NCBI GenBank assembly: GCA_023614405.1
Contig: CM042685.1
Location: 87,348,684-87,412,683, forward strand
Length of the DNA: 64,000 nucleotides
Source of the DNA: Avena insularis
Lineage: Eukaryota > Streptophyta > Magnoliopsida > Poales > Poaceae
Direction of reading: 5' to 3'
Part shown: in pieces, positions 41,651-53,820 of the stretch
Numbering within the stretch: position 1 is the first letter of the stretch
Layout of the letters: every line of letters begins with the position of its first letter
The notes under the pieces: generated by a model
Told to the model about the DNA's origin: nothing
Seen by the model: the letters and a program-made list of their open reading frames with translations, nothing else
Database searches by the model: none
Program-made: the position numbers and the translations under genes

Positions 41651-42094
41651 GTGTTGATGGAGCCCATTGACGAAGCTTGGTTACTACAGCTTTGTGGATA
41701 CACCCAACCTCCAACCTACACCATCCACAAAGGACATGAAACCAGACAATATCTGGGAAAAGTCACCATCCCTCCAAAGCATGAAGCACCGGTAGAACCC
41801 ATCCATGCCACAGGACTTCGAATGTCGACTCCCATGCTGGCTATTGAGATGGCCACAACAGAGGCACTCTATCGCATCCAATGCGTTCTCCCAAAAATGA
41901 GGCAGCCCATAACAATATACCTACCCCTCAAGGGAAGTGTGGACTCGTCCGTACAATCCCAAGACCGTCGCGAGACCTTCACTACACTACAGCTTCAAGC
42001 CCGGTATAGCTATGCCAGAAATGAGTTGCTCGACGCTGTCTCCAATGTGTACCGTCAAAACAGATGGAGCTTCACCGTGTCCAAACCATCCTGA
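41651..42094 (+). CDS. Unrecognised ORF in a Gypsy element leader/internal region
   Basis: This 147-residue ORF lies about 720 bases after a primer-binding site, where gag would be expected. The sequence (WLLQLCGYTQPPTYTIHKG, TRQYLGKVTIPPKHE, GLRMSTPMLAIEMATTEAL) has no zinc knuckle and no motif I can assign. A second frame (42064-42246) continues with charged residues, so the original ORF may have been longer and is now frameshifted. It could be a structural protein of a non-autonomous element. I do not recognise it. Confidence 0.45.
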   Translation: MLMEPIDEAWLLQLCGYTQPPTYTIHKGHETRQYLGKVTIPPKHEAPVEPIHATGLRMSTPMLAIEMATTEALYRIQCVLPKMRQPITIYLPLKGSVDSSVQSQDRRETFTTLQLQARYSYARNELLDAVSNVYRQNRWSFTVSKPS

Positions 42095-42199
42095 CTTGTA
42101 AGGAAGCTTTGGAAGTTCAGAAAAGGAATCAAGCCCTGCCCAAGAAACCTGAAGAAGCATCAGGAAGCAGCCTCCTGATAGCTGTGAGATTCTACACAT

Positions 42200-43622
42200 T
42201 TTTATGGCTTCTATCATTGATTTTTTTGGATTTGATGGTTTTATAGCTTTACCTAATGTTAATAATTACGTAGCAAAGAAAACTTGTTTTTTAATGTGTG
42301 GTTTAGGTTCTGAACGTCAACAGAGGAACTTAACAGTAAAAACACAATATTCATGTGAAAATAAGCAAGTCCCTTTTTGGAAGCAATCATGTGGAATCCA
42401 CTGCAAGTTTAACGACAAACTATACGGGCCACCACCATATAGTTGTCGCCGTACAGTTGCCATCTCCTTCGTATTATTAAAAGGGACAAATTCCGTGAAG
42501 AGGCCATGGTCGAAAACAAAACACACGAGCCATCCAGAAGGAAGAAAGAAGGGATCCGGAGAAGAAGGGGAAGACATTCTTCATCTCGCTCCATGATCTT
42601 TGATCTCCTAGCCACCACACCTCCATAGCCATTACTTGTACTTGAGAGAGAGAGAGAGAGATCTCAAATTTGCAAGATTAGGGTTTGATATTGTTCTTCC
42701 TATCTTGAATTGTGTTGGATTTGTTTCTATTTCATATTGTGGATCTCCACGGTAATATCGAGAAGAACTCCCTTTATTTAATTATATCTATGATGCTTTC
42801 TTCTCTCTTGTGTGAGTAAGTTCTCTTGGGCGTGGGAGATGTAGGGGATTGGTGATATGTGATGTGCCTACATAATTTCCATCAAGTTTGTGGTTAATTC
42901 TAATTACTATATTATGTGTGCTTGACTATCTATGGCATGCTTAATTCCTTTTGTCCAATGAAGGGCCCATACAACTTGATGCTTTGTTCTACATAGATAG
43001 AATCTTTTTTGCTAGCAGAACATCGACCCTCGAGTGACACGGGGATATCAATGGGAAACTAGTTTGACTTGAGGATAACAGGTAACCACCAAGCTTATTG
43101 CATTTGTCTGATCCAAAGAGCTTAATTGCTAAGCAACCTGAAGAATCTTAATCATCTAGCGACTGACCATGGTTGTGGTAAACAAGCTAGTAGGATTATT
43201 GAAGTTGGGATGAAATCTACCAAGAGGAGTTCTGGCTAATTATGGGTTGCTCGCCTACACACATACTTATAAGATTATAATTATTACACTTATCACTCAT
43301 TCACCCGGCACATTCACTATCACCATGAAATGAAACTCCCCGTGCCTACTTAGTCATCTACAGAAAACAACAAACAAATTGTTCTTTACTTTTTATGCTT
43401 TTTATTTCAGAAGTTTACATTTTAGTTTTATATAAGTACTTCCATTTACACCCAAATTCCACTCTTATTCTCAACACTTGCAGTCAATTAATTCAAAGAC
43501 ATGTGACAACTTTGGGTGCGATAGAGACTTCACCAATAATCAATTACCTTTGGGCTCCCTGTGGGATCGATATCTGGACTTTGAAACTAGCTACAAACGA
43601 TTTGTGCACTTGCAGTCATCAA
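42200..43622 (+). mobile_element. Athila-type LTR fragment X with primer-binding remnant
   Basis: The end cacttgcagtcatca (43622) followed by ctattttctggcgcca resembles an Athila-type LTR end plus the first bases of a tRNA-Asp primer-binding site. The inner part has a leader-like GA repeat at 42645-42661 and no coding domain. The left limit is approximate. After 17 bases the sequence changes to another LTR. Confidence 0.55.
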
Positions 43623-43639
43623 GCTATTTTCTGGCGCCA

Positions 43640-44773
43640 TGATACATCCATTTTGCATAACTATTCTATCATAATTTACTGCTCTTCATTGATATATTTC
43701 ATATTAAGAGGTGATACTTATGTTGTTTCATCTATTTTTGCATGTTGGATGACTTTTGGAGGATGAACTGCCGGAGTCAGGATTATGATGGAAAAAGCGG
43801 TGTCTAGATGCAATATTCGCGAAGATCAGAAAATTCCACAAAATATATGGAAAATCCTATTTTTCCAGAAGACGAAGGAAGCCAGATGGGGAGGCGTAGA
43901 TGGGCCATAGGGGGCCCAAAACACCACCTGACGTGGGCCCACCCTAGGCCGCGCCACCAGGTGGTTTGGCCACCCTGGCCCACCTCTTGCGTCACCCTTT
44001 CGCCTATAACTTCCTCCTGAAAACCTAATACTCGGGAAGGGACCACAGATAGATTCCGTCGCCTCTACGGGGCGAAAACTACAGAGAGAGAAAGAGCTCT
44101 TAGTCAGGGAGATTTCTGCCAGGGAAATTCCTTCCCGGAGAGGGGAGATCACCGCCATCAACACCATCATCAAGCTAGACTTCATCGGGATCGTCATCAT
44201 CATCCTCACCACCATCTCCACCAGCACAATCATCGCCACTCCATCCCGTTGTAACAATTGGGTTAAATCTTGCACAGTTCTTAGGGGAAACTTTCCCGGT
44301 GTTGATTAATTTTGTAGTTGATACCTTTGAGTGGAACCATTGAATTATTGTTTATGTTCAGATTGTTTTCCATCATCATATCATCTCTGATCTTGATCCA
44401 TATGATGTCTCGTGAGTAGTTCATTTAGTTCTTGAGGACATGGGAGAAATCATGTTGTTAGTAGTGGAATTGTGTTGAAGTAATATTCGATGGTTTGATA
44501 TTTAAGTTGTGGTGCTATTTTTCTAGTGGTGTCATGTGAACGTCGACTACATGATACTTCACCATTTATGGGCCTAGGGGAATGTATTTTGTATTTGGCT
44601 ACTAATTGTGGGGTTGCCGGAGTGATAGAAACTTGAACCCCCATTAGGAAACCTTTGCACAAGGGAGTGTAGGATCTCAAAGTTTAATGTTATGCTTAGT
44701 TTTTTACCTTAATTACTTTCTTGTAGTTGGGGATGCTTGCAAGGTGACGAGGTTTAATCTCGTCAATGCCCAT
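43640..44773 (+). mobile_element. Gypsy LTR fragment Y
   Basis: It begins tgatacatccattttgca, the usual start of a family of Pooideae Athila-type LTRs, and contains a core-promoter-like stretch (cgcctataacttcctcc near 44001). It is cut at 44774 by the Tat LTR. It has no partner in the window and no supported gene. Confidence 0.6.
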
Positions 44774-45241
44774 TGTTATGGACTTGGGTTTTGGAGAAGA
44801 TGGGGATGCTGGAGATCGCGGAACGGTTCGCAAACAAGGAACACGGGGACACGAAGTTTACCCAGGTTTAGGCCCCCGGAGTGAAAACCCTACTCCTGCT
44901 TGTCTGCTCTTGATTATGGCGGAAGCGGAAGTTACAGGGGTGCGCAGATGCAATCTGGCGTGGAGGTGTGTATGCGGTGAGTTGAGAGGTGCCCTCCTCG
45001 CCGTGCCCTCCTAGCCTTTATATAAAGATATGCAGGTCTCAGGCATCAAGTCGAGTCGGTTACAGATTAGAGTTAGCCCCTTTAAAATTCTATCTACTCT
45101 AGTCTTGTTCTCCAAGGATCCGAAGGTATCATGGGCTTGGGCCACCCGAAAGTATCCGTAGGCCGCGTATGTTCTCGTGGGACTTCCTTCGGCTGGACCA
45201 GGTATACTAATGTCGTGTACCCGTAGGGTATAACCATGTCA
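44774..45241 (-). repeat. Tat 3' LTR, copy 2
   Basis: On the minus strand it starts TGACATGGTTATACCC right after a polypurine tract (actcgggggctac) and ends CCAAGTCCATAACA, giving 468 bp. A minus-strand TATA box (tatataaagg) is at 45015-45024. It is the only Tat LTR in the window. Confidence 0.75.
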
Positions 45242-46062
45242 GTAGCCCCCGAGTGTTTAGTTGAGTCATAGATTCGGCTTAGGACTCTTCAATCTTTCGG
45301 GTGCAGTTGGTCCTGTTTATAAAAGAATGATTTAAGTTTGTAGGGATTGTTGATGCGTGTGCCTGACTCTCCTGACGGATCAGTGCCAGTTAACTGTCTT
45401 AGGACAAAACAACACGATCTTCTTCATACTCGAGTCCCTAAACTCGAATTAGGAACGGATCTTGGCGTAATTCGACTCATGCCACTGAGGTCTTACAGGA
45501 GTCGAAGCCCAGTAGTTTTTGAGTGATGTACCGAACGCGTCCATCAGGATTTTCATCGCGTCTGTTGACACGGTATTTTACTGGCAGAGCGCAGTTAGGT
45601 GCATTACCATGCCATCAGATGATATCTGCAAGTCTTATCTTTGTGTCGTAGACACAGCATCCGAAATGTTATCACCACGAAGGTGTTTCGGGTGGCTAAG
45701 GAAAATGTTTCCCAATTAGCGTTTGTTGGGGCAAAGTTTCCATAAAGTTTTATATTTTGATCCGAAGGATCGCAGTCGAAGAAATCGTAGGGTGCGCGGC
45801 CAGCGCTCCCTATGGGAGTAGCCCCCGAGTGTCTGTTCGAGTCGTAGACTCGAGCAGAGACTTTAGTTTAGTTATTTTTAGCTTCAGGTCCGAAGGACAC
45901 AATTTTTTCGGATGCTTGAATCAACCCTCCCTAAGGGAGTAGCCCCCGAGTCCTTAGTGGAGTCTTAGACTCGACTTAGGACTCGAAGAATGGTTAGTAG
46001 AGTTGTACCTTAATCATGTCCGAGGTGCGCGTCCAGCGCTCCTAATAGGAGTATCCCCCTAG
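45242..46062 (-). repeat. Repeated polypurine-tract-like motifs next to the Tat LTR
   Basis: The plus-strand motif gtagcccccgagt occurs at 45242, 45818 and 45939, with a decayed form gtatccccctag at 46051. Each is followed by a similar stretch (gagtcntagactcg or a variant). Two are preceded by cagcgctcc and a small inverted repeat ctcc/ggag. The copy next to the LTR is the working polypurine tract; the others may be spare copies. No gene lies in 45242-46527, apart from the likely aORF promoter at its right end. Confidence 0.7.
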
Positions 46063-46527
46063 TAGTTGCTCGAATCATAGATTTCCAACCATTGCTAGAA
46101 TGGTTTTGATGACGTCGGTGCTGACGATCGATGACCTCAACCCTCCGCTGCGTTAGAGGTGACGTGACAGGACGAACGTGGGTCCCAATTCCTGACTTAG
46201 AGTTAACTGGTCATGCACGATGTGGCGAGAATTACGGCATCTCCTCAATTTCCATGCAAAGTGGACGGCATGCGTGCGACCGTTCGCTCTGGTGTTGACA
46301 CTTGTAGGGCCGTATTTAACTTGCACGTTAGGGCTTCTGGATGAACGGTTCGTGTTCATCGTCCTCATCCTTATAACCGTGGGGAAAACAGTGATTTGTT
46401 TTCACCCTTTGCCATTTGCTTTCTCCACTACCCCCATTTTCATGAGCTCTTCCTCGCACGCACTGGACGATCTCCGATCGTTCCCTCTTTGTTCCTGCGC
46501 GTGCATTGCCGTCGTTGATGCTCCACA

Positions 46528-49500
46528 ATGGTTAAGTCGAAGAAGGCCTCTGCCGGAGCGAGCTTGAGCGCTGCTGCCGGCGGCAAGAAGGTGGCCGCTC
46601 TTGCACGCACCACTGACGGCAAGTGGAGGCATTCCGAGGTGCGCGACACCGATCTGCGCAAGCTGCACGATGCGGGATTAATCCCGCAAAACAAGGAGGA
46701 TGTCAAGATCCCCGGTGATTAGGTAATCCCCCGCCCACCCGTAGGGTTTCGGGTGATCTTTGTTGGCTTCATTCTCCGTGGTTTTTTGCTTCCTGCCCAC
46801 GATTTCCTTCGTGGGCTCCTTTTTCTCTATGGGATTTAGATTCATCATTTGTCTCCCAATTCCCTTCTTATCATTGCGTGCTTTATCATGCTTTGCGAGT
46901 GCCGGATCGGCATCGAGCCACATTTTGACCTCTTCCGGAAGCTCTATTCAGTGAAGAGGTAGCCCGGCACTGGCGGAGTCTATCAGCTGGGTGGTTGCAT
47001 CATCTCCCTTCATCCTTTTGTCCAATTTTTCTCCTTCTATGGTTTGCGAGTCCATACAGTATTGGCGTCATAGGTGGTTTTACATCCGCGATGTCAAGTT
47101 GGACGGTCAGTAATTTTGTCTTGCCCCCTTCAACTCCTAGCATAAGATTGTTCCAAAGAGATCATGGAAAAACCACATCTTGGAGGGCGAAGTTGCGGAG
47201 GTGGAGAGGCTCTACAAGCGAGTGGAGGCTCTCCAGCTGGTGCTAGGCAAGGAGGTCAACGGAGTCGACATCATCCGCACCTTCCTCAAACGTCGGGTGC
47301 AGCCGCTCCAGGCCAGGGCGCACTTGATGTTTCTCTACACCGGCCCCAGTGATCCCACTAGAGTGTCATCTGAAGAGCTATCTTCGGGTGATCTTGATAG
47401 GGCCCTCCGCCCCCTGCTGAAGTTCATGGCTGGTGAGGACCTACCAGGGGAGTCGCTGACTCCCCCTCTTAGCGCCAGTAAAGGGGCTTTGAAGGCAAAG
47501 TTTGTTTGTGTGTGTTGCGCTTTTCTGTGCGTGTTTTGTTTGCTGCAGTTTCTCATGCCTGTTGTCATTTTTGCTTGCATCGCCTCCAGGTTACGGGGTC
47601 TATGCCCCTCTTCCTGAGAAATATAGGGAGGCGCCAGACAATGAGGAGGTGGACTCGTAGTCTGAGCTTCCTCCTGCTTAGTCGCCAAGTGCAAATGCTC
47701 CTGAGGCGAGCGAGGGTCAGACCCGAAAGTGATCACGTAGCGAATCGTCGGACGCGTGTACCCCGCCAACTCCGAGGGGCGGTCCTTCCTTGAGCGGCAT
47801 GGAAAGGATGGTGGTGCTTCTTCCGCAATGTATCCGGCTGTGCCCCTTCGAGCGATGGCACCGCAGGCACCAACCAAGAAGAAGAAGAAGGCACCGCCCA
47901 TATTCAACCTTTCCGATATTGACTGGTAAGTAGTTTTGTTTGTGCTTTGTTCTGTAATTTGCGTGTGCCATGCTTCTTCTTGTCTTGACCAATATTTTCC
48001 TTGCAGCCACTCCTCAAAGGGTTCTCTTAGTGAGGGCGCTCAGGAGGCCGTAGGGGAGTCGAAGCTGAGAGCTCCTCACCCTCAGATGGTGGCCGACTCT
48101 AAGGATGATGCCCTGAATCCCTCCCCACGAGAGGCTCGGGTGGTCGTTACTCAGAAGACCCCTTGTGGACCTTCGGAGTCTCCATCTGAGCATGTAAGTG
48201 GTTCTCTTTTATCATCCTGGGGGAGCCCCCGAGCCCTTTTCGGGTTGCTTTGCTGAATGTTTTGCTCTTTTCGGGGCGCAGACCCCGAGCCATTTTTCTT
48301 ATGCTTTCTTGATTGCTTTCTTCCATTTCTTTTCGCAGCCCTTTGTGCACAGCGCGAACCTTCTCATCCAACAATATCTGGCACTGGAGGCCAGTATGGA
48401 GCAGCTTCGAGGTACTTGTATTGCTCGTTTCTGTTTTTTATTGCGCCCGTCACATGAACAATTTTGTGTTGCTCATGTGTGCTCTTTTTTTCTATAGATG
48501 AAAATAATGTGGCCCTTCGCCGGCTGGACGCTCTCGAAAAGATCCTCGATCGAGCGGAGAAGAAGAAGGCGGATGATGTGGAGGCCAAGGAGCGCCTGTA
48601 GAAGGAGTTGACAGATGCTACTGAGGCCAAGGAGCGCCTATAGCGGAAGGCCTCCGATCGCGAGGAGCAGCTTGCAACTGCTGCGGCTGCGCATGAGAAG
48701 GAGGTGGCCAATAGGCTAATGGCTGCGGCCAAGGCTTTCTCCGGTAAGTGTCTTGCGTGTAATTTGGTCTTTCAATGTTCGGCTGCTCCTTGTCACTTTC
48801 TTATTAAGCTCTTGTTTTTTCTTCTTGCCTCAGAAGCTTCAGGCATCGCGTTTGATCACGGTGTCCTGGAGCATGGGAGCGTTCTAGACGACACAGCCGC
48901 GTCGGTCGAAGATTGCTGTGGTACTGCTGCTAGTCTCTGGCGAAGGCCAAGGAGGTGCTCCGACGCTTCTACAAGGAGATCGTTCCCAAGGGCGCTGCTC
49001 TTGAGGATGTCGATGCTCTGGCAGATGCGCTGTCAGAGGATGCTCCTGCGGCCTACAAGCGCAAGAAGAAAGGCATCGCCGCCTCCATGGGTCTGGCCAT
49101 GGCTATGGCATCCGGAGCGGAGCTTAATCTTCCGAACGTCACCTCCCGGATGCCAACAGCTCCGGACAGCTCAGAGGTAGCCTTCGCTCTCTTCGTCTCT
49201 CGCTGTAAGCGTTATGGTCAGAAGCTCATTGATCTGCTTGCGGACTATGTGGGAAAGCAACAGGGAGAGGTCAAGAGCAGGCAATCTGGCTCTAAGGCCA
49301 CCCCGGATGCGGGTGCCTAAGTCCGAGTGCTGTAGCTTAGGATAGTTTATCTTCTGCCTATTGTTGTAAACTTTTGTTGACGAACCATCTTGACTTATGC
49401 CACGGGGTGGCATTTATGTATATAAGTTATGTTTCGATCTCCCACCAGCGATGTTTGTGATCTTCATTTCCTTACTTGTTTGCATTTAGGGTCCTTCGGG

Positions 49501-50296
49501 TGCGATTCCCATAGATACTTCGGCTGCTCCTAAGCCGTAATCATCACTGGATGATGCGTCGCAACTTGTTTTCCTTCGCAACCGCGTCCATATTTTGGAG
49601 AAGGAGATCTTTGGCGTTCGAGGCCACGCGGACGTGTGGAAGGCGAAGGCTGAGCGAGCTACCGCCAGGGAGGAGTATCTTATGGGGGAGTTGCGGCAGT
49701 TGAGCGAGCAACTACAATGTGAGTTTTCATGAGCTGCTGCTCGTTTTCCGATGTGCCTTGTTTGTGTGTCACCTTATTCTGAGTTTTCTGTAGGTGCCAA
49801 TCTCGTTCCGAAGGAGGAGAAAGAGCGCGTTGCGGTTCGGATCAATTGTTTGACCCAACAAGACTTGGAAGTTGGCGGCTTCTTCTGGATGGACCTCGAC
49901 CGGGCCACTGTCCTTGCGACGGTGCAGGATCGTGTGCATCAAGTTTCGCGGGTGCTGAAGAAGGCGAAAACTTCCCTGGTGTCGATTCTATATGTCAGGT
50001 TCCCCCTAGACGAGACACCTTCCACTCTTTGGGGTTTATTGTCGAAGATTCGAGACATGGGTCATGTGAGAGATTTGGTGCGGCACCAGCTGGTTGTAGT
50101 GGTGAAAGCTTCCCTTTCGCTTGTTCGGCTCCATCGCCCTGATATCGATCTCGCGGCGGTGGTGGCTGGGCCTCCTCTTCGGCCATACGGTAGCCTTTGG
50201 GACATGCGCCCGCATTATGCGGCTGTTAGGCAGTATGCTGAAGAGGTCGTGGATCTCTTTGAGCATCGGGTACACGTGATTCTTCAGAATAGATAG
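46528..50296 (+). pseudogene. Tat additional ORF (aORF), intron-bearing, copy 2
   Basis: Exon 1 (46528-46722) begins MVKSKKASAGASL. The next exon (about 46899-47113) has GIEPHFDLFRKLYSVKR and WRHRWFYIRD, which I match to the Transposase_28 or 'putative gypsy type transposon' domain. Further exons end or begin at canonical sites: 47590-47925, 48007-48193, 48339-48411, 48498-48743, 48834-49320, 49490-49718 and 49794-50296. The 48498-48743 exon is a likely coiled coil. In-frame stops are at 48599-48601 (shared with copy 1) and in several other exons. A stop at 49318-49320 may separate two transcription units. The gene is antisense to gag-pol. Its role is unknown. Confidence 0.7.
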
Positions 50297-50631
50297 ACCC
50301 TGTAAAAAGATAGATGTAAAACTTGTATATATTCGAGTGGGCTTGTTATGCCCTTTTCTGTAAATTTTATTTGTGTTAGCACGTGGTTCTTTTGTTATGT
50401 GCATGTCCTTTTCGTTAGCCTGACGTGGTCAGCTACTCAGGTTACATGCGTTATTCTCAGTCGACGAAGTTGTGAGGTGAGGCGGAGCCCCCGAGCGTGT
50501 TATGACAAAAAGTAATGCGAGGAAATGAAATTTCGGCCAAGGAAATTAGCTTTTATTCATATCGTAACGAGGAGGTACATTGTTCGGCTGAGCAGCCTTG
50601 CCGAGTAGCCTTATTGAAAGTAAAGGGATAA

Positions 50632-51808
50632 CTAAGGGTAGAAGCATCGCAGACGTGCGACGTTCCAGGGGTTGGAGTATTCGAATCCTGACGCGATGCC
50701 CTTGAGGCGATAAGCGTCGCCTGGGATGACTTCTGTGACAATGTAGGGCCCTTCCCAGGGTGACTCGAGCTTTTTTGGCTACTCTTGCTTGAGGCGTAGG
50801 ATGAGGTCTCCTTCGACGAAGGACCTTGGGTGCAACCGTTGGATGTGGTAGTTGCGGAGGCTCTGCTGGTAGACCGCTGAGCGAGCCGCAGCGATGTCGC
50901 GTGCCTCGTCGAGTGTGTCAACGGCGTCTTCCAGTGCGGGAATTGATTCAGTTTGATGTAGGCGACGACCCGTGGGTCCTTGTGGTGTACCTCGGCAGGT
51001 AGTACGGCTTCAGCTTCGTGCACCATGAAGAAAGGTGTGAAGCTAGTTGTGCTGTTCGGCGTTGTACGTAGGCTCCAGAGGACGGAGGGTAGCTCTTCTT
51101 CCCAAGATCCCGCAAGCCATTCGAGTGGGCTGAGCAGGCGTTTCTTGATGCCTCCGCCTATGAGGCCATTGGCCTTTTCGACCTACTCGTTGGTCTGCGG
51201 GTGCGCCACCGAGGCGTATGATATGTTAATGCCAAGGCCCTCGCAGAAGTCCTGGAATTCATTCGAGATGAAGTTCGACCCGTTGTCCATGATGATAGTG
51301 TGCGGCACGCCGAACCTGTAGACTATAGACTCGAAGAATTTGACGGTCGTTTTGCCGCTTTGATTGATGACGGGCATGGCCTCGAACCACTTGATGAACT
51401 TGTCGACTGCAACCAGGAGGTAGACGTGGCCTCCTTTCGAAGATTTGGGCAGTTTGCCAATCATGTCGAGGCCCCATTGGGCAAAGGGCCAGGCCAGTGG
51501 TATGGGCCTTAGCTCTGATCCTGGTGTGTGTGGCTTGTCCGTGAACCTTTGGCAGCCGTTGCACCTTCGGACGATGTCCTTAGCATCATTCATGGCCGTT
51601 AGCCAGTAGAATCCAGCTCGCAAGGCTTTGGCGACGTGGGCGCGGCTGCCTGCATGATGACCGCAAATGCCCTCGTGGATGTCTTGAAGGATGGTTTTGC
51701 CATCACCGAAGGTGACGGACCTTTGGAGCACACCCGAAATGTTGCGCTTGTATAGCTCGCCATTGTGGAGGGTGAATGCTTTAGACCGGCGAGATATATG
51801 TCGGGCAT
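50632..51808 (-). pseudogene. Tat integrase, copy 2
   Basis: The minus-strand ORF at 51183-51731 carries the zinc domain (HEGICGHHAG, CNGCQ), LDMIGKL with Asp, and TIIMDNGSNF with Asp. A stop after AHPQTNE (near 51183) interrupts the core. The C-terminal part lies downstream, with a one-base loss near 50955 that copy 1 does not have. The natural stop is at 50632-50634. Lesions differ from copy 1, so each copy decayed separately after an already shared set of stops. Confidence 0.8.
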
Positions 51809-51857
51809 CTGTCGGGTCGTCGGGCAGTTCCTTGTTTAGCAGGTACCGTCGGTACGG

Positions 51858-52886
51858 TTACGTCCATGTCTCCTCGATCGCCATGACCTGCATTAGGCTA
51901 ACGAGCTCGGCTTCTGTGTCGAGTTTTTTGGGCCCTTCATGTCCTTCAGGTGGCACAGCCCCCGAGTGCTCTGCTTCTTCGGGTAATCCCTTGGGGAATT
52001 TTATTTTGATAGAGGGTACGCAGATTTGTTCAAGGAACACATCTGGTGGAACCCGTGCGCATGTGGAGCCGATGTTGGCGAGTCTATCGGCTTCCCCGTC
52101 CCTTCCAACGTGCCGAAGCTTGCAGCCATCAAAGTCTCCTTTGAGTGAGTTGTGGAGTGCGCGGTATGCGATCATGTTGGCGGCATGGGCGTCGCATTCG
52201 TTCATCGTCTGCTGGACGACGAGGTTCGAGTCACTGTAGATTACTAGGCGTGTTGCGTCGCAGATCTTTGCCATCCTCATGCCGTGGATGAGGGCCTTGT
52301 ATTCGGCCTCGTTGTTGGAGGCACGAAATTTCATCCGAAGGACGTATTTCATCTTATCGCCTTGCGGGGATGTCAGTATGACGCCAGCTCCTGCTCCAGC
52401 CTCACGCTTGGAGCCGTCGAAGTGCATCGTCCATGACTGTGTCATGTCCGGGATGTCTGGCAGCTGGAGCTCCATCCAGTGGATGAGGAAGTTAGGGAGG
52501 ACCTGAGATTTGATCGCCTGGCGCCGCTCGTAGACTATGTCTAAAGGGGATAGCTCGATGCCCCACAGGGCCATGCGTCCTGTGGCTTCGGGGTTGTGCA
52601 ATATGTTGGACAATGGCGCTTCGTTGACAACCATTATCTGGTGCTCCTGGAAGTAGTGGCTCAGTCGACGAGTCGTCATTGAAACGCCGTAGGCAAGCTT
52701 CTGGTAGTGAGGGTACCTCTGCTTTGTTGGTGTCAGTACCTTGCTAAGGTAGTAGATTGGGCGTTGGACCCCATGGGTCTTGCCATCTTCGGGTCGTTCA
52801 ACCATGAGTACAGTGCTTACCACCTGGTGCGTGGCTGCGATGTATAGCAGCAGAGGCTCTCGCTCCTTTGGCATGACCAAGACGGT
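51858..52886 (-). CDS. Tat RNase H plus archaeal-type RNase H, copy 2
   Basis: This uninterrupted 340-residue ORF carries the RT-linked RNase H and connection (PLLLYIAATHQVVSTVLMVER, about residues 8-28, then YPHYQKLAYGV) and a second RNase H with MHFDGSK (Asp), ASNNEAEYKALIHGM (Glu) and YSDSNLV (Asp) at about residues 165-240. The dual RNase H is a mark of the Tat lineage; the second is thought to help process the element's primer RNA. A stop (52887-52889) just upstream separates it from RT. Confidence 0.82.
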   Translation of the reverse strand, partial: TVLVMPKEREPLLLYIAATHQVVSTVLMVERPEDGKTHGVQRPIYYLSKVLTPTKQRYPHYQKLAYGVSMTTRRLSHYFQEHQIMVVNEAPLSNILHNPEATGRMALWGIELSPLDIVYERRQAIKSQVLPNFLIHWMELQLPDIPDMTQSWTMHFDGSKREAGAGAGVILTSPQGDKMKYVLRMKFRASNNEAEYKALIHGMRMAKICDATRLVIYSDSNLVVQQTMNECDAHAANMIAYRALHNSLKGDFDGCKLRHVGRDGEADRLANIGSTCARVPPDVFLEQICVPSIKIKFPKGLPEEAEHSGAVPPEGHEGPKKLDTEAELVSLMQVMAIEETWT

Positions 52887-53049
52887 CTAGGTGGAGAGTA
52901 GGCGCTTGAGTGCTTCGAATGCGTCGTTTGCTTTGGGTGTCCACTCGAATTTGTCAGCTTTGCGTAGCAGCTGGTAGAAAGGAAGGGCCTTATCACCCAT
53001 GTGGCTGATGAATTTGCTTAGCGCCGTGATGCGCCCAGCTAGTTGCTAG

Positions 53050-53820
53050 ACACCTTTGAGGTCCTTCGGATTCTCCATGGTTAGTATGGCCCGGATTTTT
53101 TTGGAGCGCCTCGATCCCTCATTGGGAGATGAACTAGCCGAGTAGTTGGCCACATAGGACGCCGAAGGCGCACTTGTCTGGATTCAACTTGATCTTGTAG
53201 TGATCATAGTTATCGAATGTCTCGCGGAGATCGTCGATCAGTGTCTTGGCTTCTCTGGTCTTGATGACGATGTCGTCGACATAGACTTGGATGTTGCGAC
53301 CGATCTGGTTCTTCAGACACGCCTGCATGCACCTCTGGTACGTGGCACCTGCATTCTTCATCCTGAAAGTCATGGTGTTGTAGCAGAACACTCTGAACGA
53401 CATGATGAATGCCGTTTTCTCTTGATCTTCGACCTTCAGCCGAATCTGATTGTAGCCTGAGTAGGCCTTGAGGAAGGAGAGTTTCTCGCATCTTGTAGTT
53501 GAATCGATGATCTGATCGATCCGAAAAAAGGGGAAGTGGTCCTTGGGGTAGTGCTTGTTGAGTGGCGTGAAGTCCACGCACATCCGCAAGATGTCCGTGT
53601 CTTTTTTGGGGACTAGCACAGTGTTGGCCAGCCACTTGCTCTTCTTGATTTCTCGGATGAAGTTAGCGTCGAGGAGTCTGTTGACTTTGATTCCAACTGC
53701 TTCTGCTCGTGGTTTGGATAGTCGTCGGATCGACTGCTTGATTGGCCTTGCATCCGGGAACACATTGAGTGCATGCTCGGCAAATTCCCTGGGAACTTCT
53801 CGCATGTCCACTGGACACTA
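53050..53820 (-). pseudogene. Tat reverse transcriptase, copy 2
   Basis: The ORF 53134-53811 (225 residues) is nearly the whole palm and fingers: VNRLLDANFIREIKKSKWL, CVDFTPLNKHYPKDHFP, MKNAGATYQRCMQACL and the catalytic VYVDD. The TAG at 53818-53820 in the FAW motif lies just upstream and is shared with copy 1. This is the best-preserved RT in the window, but it is cut off from protease and RNase H by stops. Confidence 0.85.

Noticed and set aside
42417..42628. Lys/Arg-rich ORFs on both strands near a GA repeat
   Set aside because: Purine-rich leader-like sequence; both strands are open only over short spans.
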